A stretch of DNA of 64,000 nucleotides, taken from positions 1 through 64,000 of the forward strand of contig CAVROX010000001.1 of the NCBI GenBank assembly GCA_963722965.1, written 5' to 3'. Made by a program: the position numbers and the translations under genes. Positions 23,447 through 33,897 of the stretch are shown piece by piece. The notes under the pieces were generated by a model. It had not been told where the DNA came from. It saw only the letters and a program-made list of their open reading frames with translations, and did not search any database. This DNA is from DATLSM01 sp963722965. Its GTDB lineage: Bacteria > Actinomycetota > Thermoleophilia > Solirubrobacterales > 70-9. Each line of letters opens with the position of its first letter. The stretch's first letter is position 1.

Positions 23447-24552
23447 CGCCGCGCCGCCTCGCGCATCAGCGCCTGGCGCGGGTTGGCGCCGTTGAACGCC
23501 TCCGCCAGCTTCTCCGCCGCCTCCTCCTGCTCGCTGGTCAGCTTCTCGGGAACCTCGATCTCCAGCCGGTAGCGGATGTCACCCATTCCGCGTCCCCGCG
23601 GCTTGGGTGCCCCCGCGCCGCGCAACCGCTGCACCGCCCCGTGCTTGGTCCCGGCCGGCACCTTGATTTTCTTCGTCCCGTTCAGGGTGGGAACCTCGAT
23701 CGTTCCACCGCGCAGCGCCTCTGCGATCGTGATCGGCACCGCCACCTCGAGGTTGCCGTCATCGAGCCGTTTGAAGACGGCCGACGGGGTGACCCGGGTG
23801 GTCACGTAGAGGTCGCCGGGAGGCCCGCCGCGGGGCCCAGCCTCGCCCTTGCCGGCGAGGCGGATCCTGGTCCCGTCTTTGACCCCGGCCGGGATGTTGA
23901 CCTTGTAGCGCTTTGTCTGCTGGGTCAGCCCGGAGCCCCCGCAGGTCGGGCAGGGGTCCTCGATTATCTGCCCGGAGCCCCCGCACTGAGGGCAGGGCTG
24001 GCTGATCGAGAAGAAGCCCTGGCTTTGGGCGTCGATCCCGCGGCCCTCGCAGCGCGGGCAGGTGAGTGGGCTGGTCCCCGGTTTGGCCCCGCTGCCGTGG
24101 CAGGTCGGGCAGCGGGCTGGCTTCGGCACCGTGACGCTGATCTGGGCGCCGTTGACCGCCTGATCGAAGCTGAGCTGGATTTCGGTCTCGAGGTCGCGTC
24201 CGCGCACCTGCTGTGGATCGCCCCGGCCCCCGCCGCGGCTGAAGATCGTCGAGAAGATGTCGCCGAGGTCGCCGAAGCCGCCGGGCCCGCCCGCGCCGGG
24301 GGCAAACGGTCCCCGCCCGCCGGCGCCGGCGAATCCGGCAAACGGCCCACCGGAGTCATACTCCTTGCGCTTCTCAGGATCTGACAGCGCGTCATAGGCC
24401 CCCTGGACCTGCTTGAACCTCTCCTCGGCCTGCGGGTCGTCGGGGTTTCGGTCGGGGTGGTATTTGCGGGCGAGCGCCCGGTATGCCTTCTTGATCTCCG
24501 CGTCAGACGCCTTCTTGGAGACGCCCAGCACCTTGTAGAGATCCTCGGCCAC
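23443..24552 (-). CDS. dnaJ: Chaperone DnaJ
   Basis: Intact 369-residue type I J-protein. The J-domain (1-70) has ARKYHPDRNPDD with the HPD motif. The Gly/Phe region (about 75-110) contains FAGFAGAGGRG. Four zinc-finger repeats read CPTCHGSG, CPRCEGRG, CPQCGGSG and CPTCGGSG. The C-terminal client-binding domains begin with KVNIPAGVKDGTRIRLAGKGE. It stimulates DnaK ATP hydrolysis. It follows grpE by three bases and precedes hspR by an overlap, as in Streptomyces and Mycobacterium. Confidence 0.97.
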   Translation of the reverse strand: MAEDLYKVLGVSKKASDAEIKKAYRALARKYHPDRNPDDPQAEERFKQVQGAYDALSDPEKRKEYDSGGPFAGFAGAGGRGPFAPGAGGPGGFGDLGDIFSTIFSRGGGRGDPQQVRGRDLETEIQLSFDQAVNGAQISVTVPKPARCPTCHGSGAKPGTSPLTCPRCEGRGIDAQSQGFFSISQPCPQCGGSGQIIEDPCPTCGGSGLTQQTKRYKVNIPAGVKDGTRIRLAGKGEAGPRGGPPGDLYVTTRVTPSAVFKRLDDGNLEVAVPITIAEALRGGTIEVPTLNGTKKIKVPAGTKHGAVQRLRGAGAPKPRGRGMGDIRYRLEIEVPEKLTSEQEEAAEKLAEAFNGANPRQALMREAARR

Positions 24553-24555
24553 GCC

Positions 24556-25195
24556 CTACTCGCTCACCACCACGCGGGCCGGCCGGATCAGCACCTCGCC
24601 GAGCCGATATCCCTTCTGCACTACCTCGACCACGGTGCCCGGCTCGACTCCCTCGACCGCCTGCATCGAGAGCGCCTCCTGCTCCATCGGATCAAAGCGC
24701 TCCCCACTCGGATCAATCGCCTCGATCCCGTTGCGAGCGAGCGCGTCGCGCAGGCTCCTGAACATCAACAGCACGCCGTGTGAGAGTCCATCCTCAGCGT
24801 CGCCCTCCGGATCAAGCCCCGCGGCCTCGATCGCCCGCTGCAGGTCATCGAGGGCGCTGACGACGTCCCTTGCCAGCTCCCCCTTCCCCCGCACGCCCGC
24901 CGCCTGAACCTCATTTGCCATCCGCTTGCGGAAGTTCTCGAAATCAGCCTTCGTCCGCTTGGCCAGTTCCAGGTAATCGTCGCGCTCTTTGAGCAGCCCC
25001 TCGAGGTCGGCCTCAAGCGCCCGTTCCTCGGCGCCCTCAGCTGTCTCACCCGCCGCGGCCGGGGGGAGGGGGGGTTCATCGACGGGCCTTTGGACTGCGG
25101 CGTCCGGCGATCGCGCTGCAGGGGGCCGGCCGCCGACCCCCTCTGTCCCTCGTCCATCAGACCGCCCCCCGGTCGCTCGCCGTCGGCAGGCAACT

Positions 25196-25199
<4 letters not shown>
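24556..25199 (-). CDS. grpE: Nucleotide exchange factor GrpE (one frameshift near 25060)
   Basis: DnaK co-chaperone that releases ADP. The core reads LLKERDDYLELAKRTKADFENFRKR in the long paired helix, then VVSALDDLQRAIEA, MFRSLRDALARNGIEAIDP and the beta domain end VVEVVQKGYRLGEVLIRPA. The N-terminus (VKLPADGERPGG) is in another frame: it starts at a GTG overlapping the dnaK stop as GTGA and is joined through runs of G at 25061-25077, where an indel is likely. This acidic N-terminal tail is normally disordered. Total about 214 residues. Confidence 0.9.
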
Positions 25200-27093
<1,894 letters not shown>

Positions 27094-27132
27094 TTAGCTA
27101 CCTCCAAGGGTGATATGACTGGCTAAAAAAAT

Positions 27133-27169
27133 CTGAGTCTCAGTATGGCAGATCGCAGACGTGCGTCAA
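27133..27169 (-). promoter_or_regulatory. Candidate dnaK promoter with overlapping palindrome
   Basis: On the minus strand TTGACG (27164-27169) and CATACT (27142-27147) are 16 bases apart, a reasonable vegetative -35/-10 pair about 50 bases before the dnaK GTG. The palindrome CTGAG-T-CTCAG (27133-27143) overlaps the -10. Its position suits a repressor site. It shares TGAGT with the HAIR operator of HspR but lacks the full CTTGAGT-N7-ACTCAAG pattern, so assignment to HspR is uncertain. Confidence 0.45.
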
Positions 27170-27249
27170 CCCGCGGTGCATTGCAGACCTACCTTAGCTC
27201 GGAATGAATCGGGGGCGCGGCTGTGCTCAGCCGGGTGCCGGCCTGCGGA

Positions 27250-27669
27250 TCAGCCCTCGCCCGCGGTGCGGGCGACGAATGCGGCGACTTCTTTTGCCTG
27301 GATTGGGTTGAGGATCCCGGCCGGCATGCGGCCGGGAGTGGTGGTGGTGTCGACGCCGTGCTGCAGGGCGTTGAGGACCCGGGCTTCGATCCCCTTGATC
27401 GTCGTCGCCGCGGTGGGCCCGCTCGGGGCCCCGCTCGGGGCCAGCAGTTCGTCGAGGTCGGGCGCGTAGTTGCCGTCGGTGCCGGCCGCATAGAGCGTGT
27501 GGCAGGTGCCGCAGTTGGTTTGGAACAGCGCCTGTCCGGCCTTCAGGTTCGCGGGCACCTTCAGCTCGCCGGTCGCGGCGTCGCCCCGCGATCGGAAGGC
27601 AAGCCAGGGGATGAGGACCGCGAGGACCACGATCACCAGCCCGAAGATGATGAAGGTGCGTTTGCTCAT
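27250..27669 (-). CDS. Membrane-anchored mono-haem cytochrome c
   Basis: 139 residues with an uncleaved-looking N-terminal membrane segment (about 5-25) and an extracellular class I cytochrome c domain. Haem attachment CGTCH lies at residues 53-57. LYAAGTDGNYAPDLDELL follows, and the likely axial Met sits in TPGRMPAGILNPIQAKEVAAFVA. It would pass electrons at the outer face of the membrane; the partner is unknown. It stands alone between the dnaK promoter and nth. The frame is intact. Confidence 0.85.
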   Translation of the reverse strand: MSKRTFIIFGLVIVVLAVLIPWLAFRSRGDAATGELKVPANLKAGQALFQTNCGTCHTLYAAGTDGNYAPDLDELLAPSGAPSGPTAATTIKGIEARVLNALQHGVDTTTTPGRMPAGILNPIQAKEVAAFVARTAGEG

Positions 27670-27698
27670 TTGGCGGTGTTTGGAGCCGGTCCCCCGGG

Positions 27699-28385
27699 TC
27701 AGTCCCGCCGACCGGCGGCGGGGATACTACTGGCGCTCAGGTACCAGGGGCAGATCCGGCGCAACCCGCATTCGGCGCAGCGCGGCTTCGGCCGGCAGAC
27801 CTGGCGCCCGTGGCGGATCAGGTTCATATGCAGCTCGTAGGCATCCTCGGGGTCGACGATTGCCGCCATCTCCTCGTGCGCCCGCGCGAGGCTGGCGTCG
27901 GCGGGGAAGAGGCCGAGCCGCCCGCCGACCCGGTGGATGTGGACGTCGACCGGAATCTCGGGAATCCCCCAGGAGAAGATCAACACGCAGGCGGCGGTTT
28001 TCCGGCCCCACCCCGGGCAGCGAGAGCAGGAAATCGAGCGACTGCTCGCGCGGGCGCGGCCGCGGTCCAGTCGAGGTCCGGCGGCTCCCCCAGTCGCTGC
28101 AGGATCGCCTGGATCCGCGGCGCCTTCTGGCGGCCGAGTCCCCCGACCCGGATCGCCTCCTCGACCTGGCTGACCGGAGCGTCCCGCACCTGCGCCCAGG
28201 TCGGGAAGCGCTCCCGCAGGGCCCCGTAGGCTCGGTCGCGGTTGCGGTCGTTGCGTGTGTTGGGAGAGCACCGTTTTGACCAGCTCCGCGACCGGCCGGC
28301 GATGGGGATCGTTGACCGGCCGCCCGTACATCTCCCGCAGGCGGTCCCGGATCGCCCTCACCCGCCTTTTTGCGGTCGTTTCCAC
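27699..28385 (-). CDS. nth: Endonuclease III-type DNA glycosylase/AP lyase (frame-broken)
   Basis: Base-excision repair of oxidised pyrimidines. VNDPHRRPVAELVKTVLSQHT is the first helical part. The middle (VEEAIRVGGLGRQKAPRIQAIL) and the helix-hairpin-helix FLLSLPGVG are in other frames. KTAACVLIFSWGIPEIPVDVHIHRV then holds the catalytic Lys and Asp. The [4Fe-4S] cluster Cys follow C-x6-C-x2-C-x5-C (CRPKPRCAECGLRRICPW). Two or three shifts between 28010 and 28260 split it. Length about 228 residues fits. Confidence 0.85.
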   Translation of the reverse strand: METTAKRRVRAIRDRLREMYGRPVNDPHRRPVAELVKTVLSQHTQRPQPRPSLRGPAGALPDLGAGAGRSGQPGRGGDPGRGTRPPEGAADPGDPAATGGAAGPRLDRGRARASSRSISCSRCPGWGRKTAACVLIFSWGIPEIPVDVHIHRVGGRLGLFPADASLARAHEEMAAIVDPEDAYELHMNLIRHGRQVCRPKPRCAECGLRRICPWYLSASSIPAAGRRD

Positions 28386-28440
28386 CCACGGCCGCGACCC
28401 TAGCCCTTGGCCCGTTAACGGGGGAATTACAATCCCCCGC

Positions 28441-29220
28441 GTGTCTCGGGCTCTCGCTCAGGTTGGCTCGAAGCTCCCCCAGGGTTGGGGGGACGCCGGC
28501 CGCCAGCTGGCGATCCTCGCCCTGGTCGACTTCGCCTATGAGTTTGTCCGCGGGATCGCCAACGGCCAGCGCTCGGTGGCGATCGCCCACGGTGCGCAGG
28601 TGATCGAGTTCGAGCAGTCGATCCACGCCTTCTTTGAGCCCCGCCTGCAGGCCTTCTTCTTACCCGCCCACTGGCTGATCGAGTTCGCCAACCAGATCTA
28701 CCTCAACGCCCAGTTCTCGATCGCGCTGGGCTTTTTGATCTGGCTATACCTGTTTCGCAACGAGTCCTATTACTTCGTCCGCAACATGTTCGTCGTCTCG
28801 ATGGGCCTGGCGCTGATCGGCTACACCCTGTTTCCCACCGCGCCGCCGCGGATGTTCCCCGAACACGGCTTCGTCGATACCGTCGACGCCTTCTCCCCCG
28901 TCAACCACAACTCCGGCCTGGCCAAGCTCTTCATCAACCCCTTCGCCGCGATCCCCAGCATGCACTGCGCCTTCGCCCTGATGATCGGCGGCAGCGGGAT
29001 GATGGTCTGCCGGCGGCGCCTGGCAAAAGCCCTCTGGGCGATCTGGCCGCTGCTCATCGCCTGGGTGGTGATCGTCACCGCCAACCACTACTGGACCGAC
29101 GTCGTCTTGGGCTGGGCGGTCGCCGGGACCTCGGCCCTGCTCGCCGCCCGCCTGCTCGCCCGCGCCCGTCCGGAGGCATGGTCCTGGCGGGCACGATCGC
29201 CGCAGGAGGCCGAGGCCTAG
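28441..29220 (+). CDS. PAP2_3-type membrane phosphatase/inositolphosphotransferase
   Basis: About 260 residues with five to six membrane segments. The phosphatase motifs are TAPPRMFPEHGFVDT (C1 region), FAAIPSMHCAFALMIGGS (SxxH, C2) and TANHYWTDVVLGWAVAG (C3, with His and Asp). This is the PAP2_3 group, which includes inositol phosphotransferases of the Aur1/Ipt1 type. Next to a CDP-alcohol phosphatidyltransferase and inositol-phosphate synthase, a role in making or dephosphorylating inositol lipids is likely but inferred. The GTG at 28441 is the first start that avoids overlap with the divergent nth gene. Confidence 0.8.
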   Translation: MSRALAQVGSKLPQGWGDAGRQLAILALVDFAYEFVRGIANGQRSVAIAHGAQVIEFEQSIHAFFEPRLQAFFLPAHWLIEFANQIYLNAQFSIALGFLIWLYLFRNESYYFVRNMFVVSMGLALIGYTLFPTAPPRMFPEHGFVDTVDAFSPVNHNSGLAKLFINPFAAIPSMHCAFALMIGGSGMMVCRRRLAKALWAIWPLLIAWVVIVTANHYWTDVVLGWAVAGTSALLAARLLARARPEAWSWRARSPQEAEA

Positions 29221-29258
29221 CCACACTTTCTGCGACGCGATCATCTAGCCTCACGACA

Positions 29259-29941
29259 ATGGAATCTTCGGCGCCCCCCAGGGCTCCGGGCGGTCGCCGC
29301 AACGGTCGCCAGGCCCGCAACGGGCAGGAGCTCCGGGCCTATGCCCGCGATCGACTGATCGAGTCCCGGCTGACGCCCAACGCGATCTCGATGATCGGTC
29401 TGGCACTCAACCTCCTCGCCGCGGCCCTCGTCACCCAGCGCCTCTTCTTCCTTGCCGGCGTCGCCTTCATCGTCGGCTCGACGATGGACACGCTCGATGG
29501 ACGCTACTCGCGGATGTCGGGCAAGGGAACCCTGTTCGGCGCTTTCTTGGACTCGACCCTGGACCGGATCGAGGAGGGCATCGTGCTCGCCGCGGTGGCG
29601 GGTTACTTCGCCGCCACCGGCCAGGATTTCGCCGCCGCGATGTGCGTGGTCGCGGTACTCGGCTCGCTGATGGTCTCCTACACCCGGGCCCGCGCCGAGG
29701 CGCTCGGAGTCGAGTGCAAGGTCGGCTTGGCGACCCGACCGGTGAGGGTGGTGCTACTTTCGATCGGGTTGGTCTTCGCAAAGGGCGCCGGAATCGGCCA
29801 CTTCGAGCTGCTGGCGCCTCGATCTACGCGATCGCGGCGTTGACCATCGTCACCGTGATCCAACGCGTATGGCATGTCAGGAACGAGCTCTCCAAGGAAG
29901 CGGCCGCCGCCGGCGGCGGCGGCCCGGCGGAGGAGCTGTAA
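29259..29941 (+). CDS. CDP-alcohol phosphatidyltransferase, likely phosphatidylinositol-phosphate synthase (frameshift near 29815)
   Basis: Integral membrane enzyme of about 227 residues that transfers a phosphatidyl group from CDP-diacylglycerol to an alcohol. The family signature is seen as MDTLDGRYSRMSGKGTLFGA followed by FLDSTLDRIEEG; the usual DGxxAR is DGRYSR here. SYTRARAEALGVECKVGL is the second conserved part. A one-base shift moves the last membrane helix (SIYAIAALTIVTVIQRVWHV) to another frame. Because inositol-3-phosphate synthase follows 61 bases downstream, the acceptor is probably inositol phosphate, as in mycobacterial PgsA1-type enzymes. Confidence 0.82.
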
Positions 29942-30002
29942 CCCCAGCCCTCGCCGGGTGTGTTTTGCCACCTAGCGCGAGCGAGGAAGGACTTCCATTT
30001 CC

Positions 30003-31155
30003 ATGAGTGAGAGCAACGGAGCAAGCGCGGGCAACGGCGCCGCGCCCACCGAGGAGAAGGTGCGCGTCGCGATCATCGGCGTCGGCAACTGCGCGAACTC
30101 CTTCTCCAGGGCGTCGAGTACTACAAGGATGCCGACCGACGACGAGTTCGTCCCGGGGCTGATGCACGTCAACCTCGGCGGCTACCACGTCCGCGACATC
30201 GAGTTCGTCGCCGCGTTCGACGTCGTCGAGGGCAAGGTCGGCGACGACCTCGCCGAGGCGATGTGGGCCGCCCGAACGACACGATCAAGTTCGCCGACGT
30301 GCCGAAGACCGGGGTCAAGGTCTCGCGCGGGATGACGCACGACGGCCTCGGCAAGTACCTCTCGCAGATCGTCGAGAAGGCGCCCGGCGAGACCGACGAC
30401 ATCGTCGGGATCCTCAAGGAGACCAAGGTCGACGTGCGTCGTCAACTACCTCCCGGTCGGCTCGGAGAAGGCGACCAAGTGGTACGCCGAGCAGATCCTC
30501 GCGGCCGGCTGCGCGATGGTCAACTGCATGCCGGTCTTCATCGCCCGCGAGGACTACTGGCACAGGCGCTTCGAGCAGGCGGGCGTGCCGATCATCGGCG
30601 ACGACATCAAGTCCCAGGTCGGCGCGACGATCACCCACCGCGCTGCTCCCGCGCTCTTCCGCGAGCGCGGCGTGCACCTCGACAAGACGATGCAGCTGAA
30701 CGTCGGCGGCAACACGGACTTCCTCAACATGCTCGAGCGCGAGCGGCTCGAGTCGAAGAAGATCTCGAAGACGAACGCGGTCACCTCGATGCTCGACTAC
30801 GACCTCGGCGCGGGGAACGTCCACGTCGGCCCGTCCGACTACGTCGCCGTGGCTGACCGACCGCAAGTGGGCCTACATCCGCATGGAGGGCTCGGCGTTC
30901 GGCGACGTGCCGCTGAACCTCGAGCTGAAGCTCGAGGTCTGGGACTCGCCGAACTCGGCCGGCATCGTGATCGACGCCGTCCGCCTCGCCCAAGCTCGCG
31001 CTGAACAACGGCATCGCGGGCCCGCTCGACGGGCCCGCAGCTACCTGATGAAGTCGCCGCACACCCAGCGGCCCGACGACGAGGCGCGCGAGAAGACCGA
31101 GGAGTTCATCGCCAAGTACGCGCGCGGCAATTCCCCGGCCGTTGTCAGCTCCTGA
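30003..31155 (+). CDS. ino1: Inositol-3-phosphate synthase (frame-broken)
   Basis: Converts glucose-6-phosphate to inositol-3-phosphate with NAD. VRVAIIGVGNCANSF is the NAD-binding loop. LMHVNLGGYHVRDIEFVAAF, GSEKATKWYAEQILAAGCAM and VNCMPVFIA follow. IIGDDIKSQVGATITHR and LNVGGNTDFLNM hold the active-site Lys/Asp/Asn residues of the short actinobacterial type. At least five single-base indels (for example 30105, 30270, 30437, 30850 and 30992) break the frame, several being an extra C outside long runs. The last 14 bases overlap the next gene. It supplies inositol for the two lipid genes upstream. Confidence 0.92.
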
Positions 31156-32423
31156 GCCCCTCTCGATAGCTCAGGTCACGCCCTTCCGAAGGGGGGTCCG
31201 CAACCCGATCAACGAGTACGTCGAGCGGGTCGCCGAAGAGCTCGAGCGCCGCGGCCACGAGGTCTTGGTTACTGCCAGCGGCGACCGCGTCAAAAAGCTC
31301 CTGGGCGCGACGGCGCCAGACATCGTTCACGTCCACGAGCCGTTTGCTCCGAGCGTCTCCTCAGCGGCGCTGCGCCACTCCCACTCGCTCAACGTCGCCA
31401 CCTTCCACGCGCCGCAGGAGCGGGTCCTCTCCACCCTCCTCGCCCGGCCGCTGGTGGAGATCTTCTTCGGCCGCCTCGACGCCCGTACGGTGAGCTCGCC
31501 GGCGACCGCGCGGTTGCTGGAGGCCTACTTTCCCGCCAACTACGAGCTGGTCGAACCGGCGGGCCCGGGGCGCAGCTGGGAGCAGGTCGCCGGCGAGCTG
31601 GAGGCGATCTACCGACGCGTCCTCGCCCGCCGCCACGACCCCGGCGGTGATCCGGCGCTGCGCCGGCGCATATCGCGCCGCCGGCTGGTCGAGGTCGACC
31701 TCCACATGCACACCGACCACTCTCCTGACTGCGCGACGCCGGTCGAGGTGCTGCTCACAACCGCCCGCGACCGCGGTCTCGGCGCGATCGCGATCACCGA
31801 CCACAACGTCCTCTCCGGGGCGCTTGCGGCGCAGCGCATCGCCGCGGAGGCGGGCGAGATCAAGGTGATCGTCGCCGAGGAGGTAAAGACGGCCGAGCAG
31901 GGTGAGGTGATCGGGCTCTTCCTCAGCGAGGAGATTCCGCGCGGGATGACGATGGCGGAGACGATCGCCGAGATCCGGCGCCAGGGGGGGCTCGTCTACG
32001 TACCGCACCCCTTTGACCGCTTTCACTCGGTGCCCGATTACGAGCACCTGATCGAGATCGTCGAGCAGATCGACATCCTCGAGGTCTTCAACCCGAGGGT
32101 TGCGCTGACCGCCTTCAACGAGGAGGCCGAGCGCTTTGCCCGCAAGTACCGGATCGTTCCCGGCGCTGGCTCAGACAGCCACGTCGCCCAGGGGCTCGGC
32201 AGCGTGCGGGTGCGGATCCACGACTTCGATGGACCCGCGGAGTTCCTCGAGGCGATGCGCGACGCCGACATCACCCGCAAGCACAAGAACCTCGTCTACG
32301 TGCAGGCGCTGAAGCTGCTGCAGACGACGGGGCGGCCGAAGGCTCCCAAGCGCCGCGTCCCGGACGCCAAGCCGGCGCGTGGGGGCCGCCCCCCGCAAGC
32401 GGGGCTCGGCGAGCAAGAGCTGA
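31142..32423 (+). CDS. Half-glycosyltransferase fused to a PHP phosphoesterase domain
   Basis: Residues 1-165 look like the acceptor half of a GT4 glycosyltransferase (IAQVTPFRRGVRNPINEYV, ERRGHEVLVTASG, PDIVHVHEPFAPSVS, VATFHAPQER). The UDP-sugar-binding half is missing and only its last helix (SWEQVAGELEAIYRRVLAR, 145-163) remains. Residues about 180-400 form a PHP domain: VDLHMHTDHSPD, AITDHNVLSG, VYVPHPFDRFH and PGAGSDSHV supply the metal-binding His/Asp. A trinuclear-metal phosphatase or nuclease activity is the family expectation; the substrate is unknown. Start TTG. The frame as written runs on into the next gene; one base fewer in a C6 run (32389-32394) gives a TGA at 32421-32423. Confidence 0.72.
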
Positions 32424-33085
32424 TGCAGTCCGGCGAGCCGAGAGGAGCCGCGGCGGGCCCGTCAAAGAGATCGTCGGCGATGCCGATCACCGACGATGAG
32501 ATCAGAGAGAAGTACCTGGAACGGGCGATCCGCGAGCTCAACCAGCTGACGCGGGAACTGCAGGGGTGCCCGCACTGCCCGCGCGGCAAGCTGATGCCGG
32601 TGCTCGGCTCCGGCCACCCGCAGGCCGACGTCTTCATGCTCAAGTACGCGCCGGCCATTTCCGAGATCGAGGAGGGGGTGGCCTTCTACGGGCGCGCCGG
32701 CAACGCGCTGATGAAGAGCTTCAAGCGGCTGGGGATCGATCCGCTGGTCGTCTACGGGACCCTCTGCGTCAAGTGCCCGATCGCCGAGCCCGAGCTCGCC
32801 GCGACCGAGTGCGTGCGGCGCCTGGTCGAGGAGATCGCGATCGTGCAGCCGAAGATCGTCGTGGTGATGGGCGAGCCGGCGCTGCGCACCCTCAACGGGC
32901 TCGGGGTGCCGCTCTCGCGGGTAATCGAGGAGCGCGAGGGGGAGATCCAGGCCTTCACGCCCACGATCGACGCGCTGCATGTGCCAGACATCGACGATTC
33001 GGTCGATGAGGAGGGCGCCAAGCAGCGCTTCTGGCGGGCGTTCCGGATGCTCGGTCAGTGGTATGAGGACCTCCCCCCCTACTGA
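32423..33085 (+). CDS. Family 4-like uracil-DNA glycosylase with Fe-S cysteines
   Basis: About 220 residues. Opening Cys pair GCPHCPRGKLMPVLGSGHP, then AFYGRAGNALMKSFKRLGID, then YGTLCVKCPIAEPELAATEC, then VVVMGEPALRTLNGLGVPLS. The layout is that of [4Fe-4S] uracil-DNA glycosylases (Pfam UDG superfamily). The catalytic motif A, usually GEAPG.QE, is replaced by MLKYAPAISEIEEG, so real uracil excision is uncertain. As read, the frame is continuous with the PHP protein. I favour a separate gene starting at ATG 32423 because its ATG would overlap the corrected PHP stop as TGATG. An alternative start is ATG at 32480 (PITDDEIREKYLE). Confidence 0.72.
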   Translation: MQSGEPRGAAAGPSKRSSAMPITDDEIREKYLERAIRELNQLTRELQGCPHCPRGKLMPVLGSGHPQADVFMLKYAPAISEIEEGVAFYGRAGNALMKSFKRLGIDPLVVYGTLCVKCPIAEPELAATECVRRLVEEIAIVQPKIVVVMGEPALRTLNGLGVPLSRVIEEREGEIQAFTPTIDALHVPDIDDSVDEEGAKQRFWRAFRMLGQWYEDLPPY

Positions 33086-33105
33086 CGGTGGGGAGCGGGC
33101 AAAGC

Positions 33106-33897
33106 TCAGCCGCGAGCGGGCTCAGGGGCGGCGGCCTCGGCCAGGGCGAGCAGCGGCCCGAGCCTGGCTGAGGTGAGGCCGCGGACGACGAGGGTGTCCA
33201 GGGCGGTGTAGGCGGCCAGGGAACTTTGCGCCGTCGCCGGGTCAGGGGCGGCCACCCCGACCGTGCCCGCGGGCGCCCGGAGCCGCGCGAAGTGGTTTCG
33301 GTAGCCGTCGTGGAGGTCGCGGTAAAAGGACTCCTCCTTGGCCAGCCGGGCGGCGGCGTCGGGGCCCACGGCGGTGCGGACGTAGCCGAAGACGGGGGGA
33401 CTCTGGCGGCCGGCCTCACTGGCGCCGGCCTGCACCTCAGCCCGGGCGCCGGCGGCAAACGCCGGCGTCATCCAATTAAAGAAGGCACCGTCGTATGCGG
33501 CTCCCGCCAGAGCGCACATTCTCGGTCCCATCGCGGCGAGGACGAGTCGGACGCCGGGCAGCCGCTCGCGCAGCTCGGGGAGGGCCTCGCGCATCCGCGT
33601 CGCCGGCTTCGCGGAGAAGCCGGCGCCGACCCCCAGCCAGAGGCGGTCCGGCTGCAGGCCGAGGCGCTCCACATCGGCGGCGATCGCCGCCGGCGGAGTG
33701 CGGTCGAGGGCGATCACGGCGACGCCGAGATCGATCCCGGCCGCCGCGGCGCCGAACTCGGCCAGGGACTCAAGGCCCTTGGCTGCAGGGTGGTCGTTGG
33801 ACCAGATCGAGGCGTAGCCGAGCTCCGCGCAGCGGGCGGTGAGCGCTCGCGCGAGCTCAGGGTCAAGTCCGGCCGCGACGCCGAATCCGCGGCTCAC
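33106..33897 (-). CDS. LLM-class flavin/F420-dependent oxidoreductase
   Basis: 263 residues of a luciferase-like TIM barrel: ARALTARCAELGYASIWSNDH at the start, LGVAVIALDRTPPAAIAADV for the second strand region, LWLGVGAGFSAKPATRMREA, and LVLAAMGPRMCALAGAAYDG near the cofactor site. Hydride transfer with reduced F420 or FMN is the family role; no substrate can be named. The GTG start overlaps the stop of the RNA methyltransferase gene as GTGA. The protein is shorter than typical LLM enzymes (about 300-340) but shows no break. Confidence 0.75.
   Translation of the reverse strand: MSRGFGVAAGLDPELARALTARCAELGYASIWSNDHPAAKGLESLAEFGAAAAGIDLGVAVIALDRTPPAAIAADVERLGLQPDRLWLGVGAGFSAKPATRMREALPELRERLPGVRLVLAAMGPRMCALAGAAYDGAFFNWMTPAFAAGARAEVQAGASEAGRQSPPVFGYVRTAVGPDAAARLAKEESFYRDLHDGYRNHFARLRAPAGTVGVAAPDPATAQSSLAAYTALDTLVVRGLTSARLGPLLALAEAAAPEPARG

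Noticed and set aside
27094..27180. Full HAIR operator (CTTGAGT-N7-ACTCAAG) before dnaK
   Set aside because: Only a shorter CTGAG-T-CTCAG palindrome is present; the complete motif could not be found.
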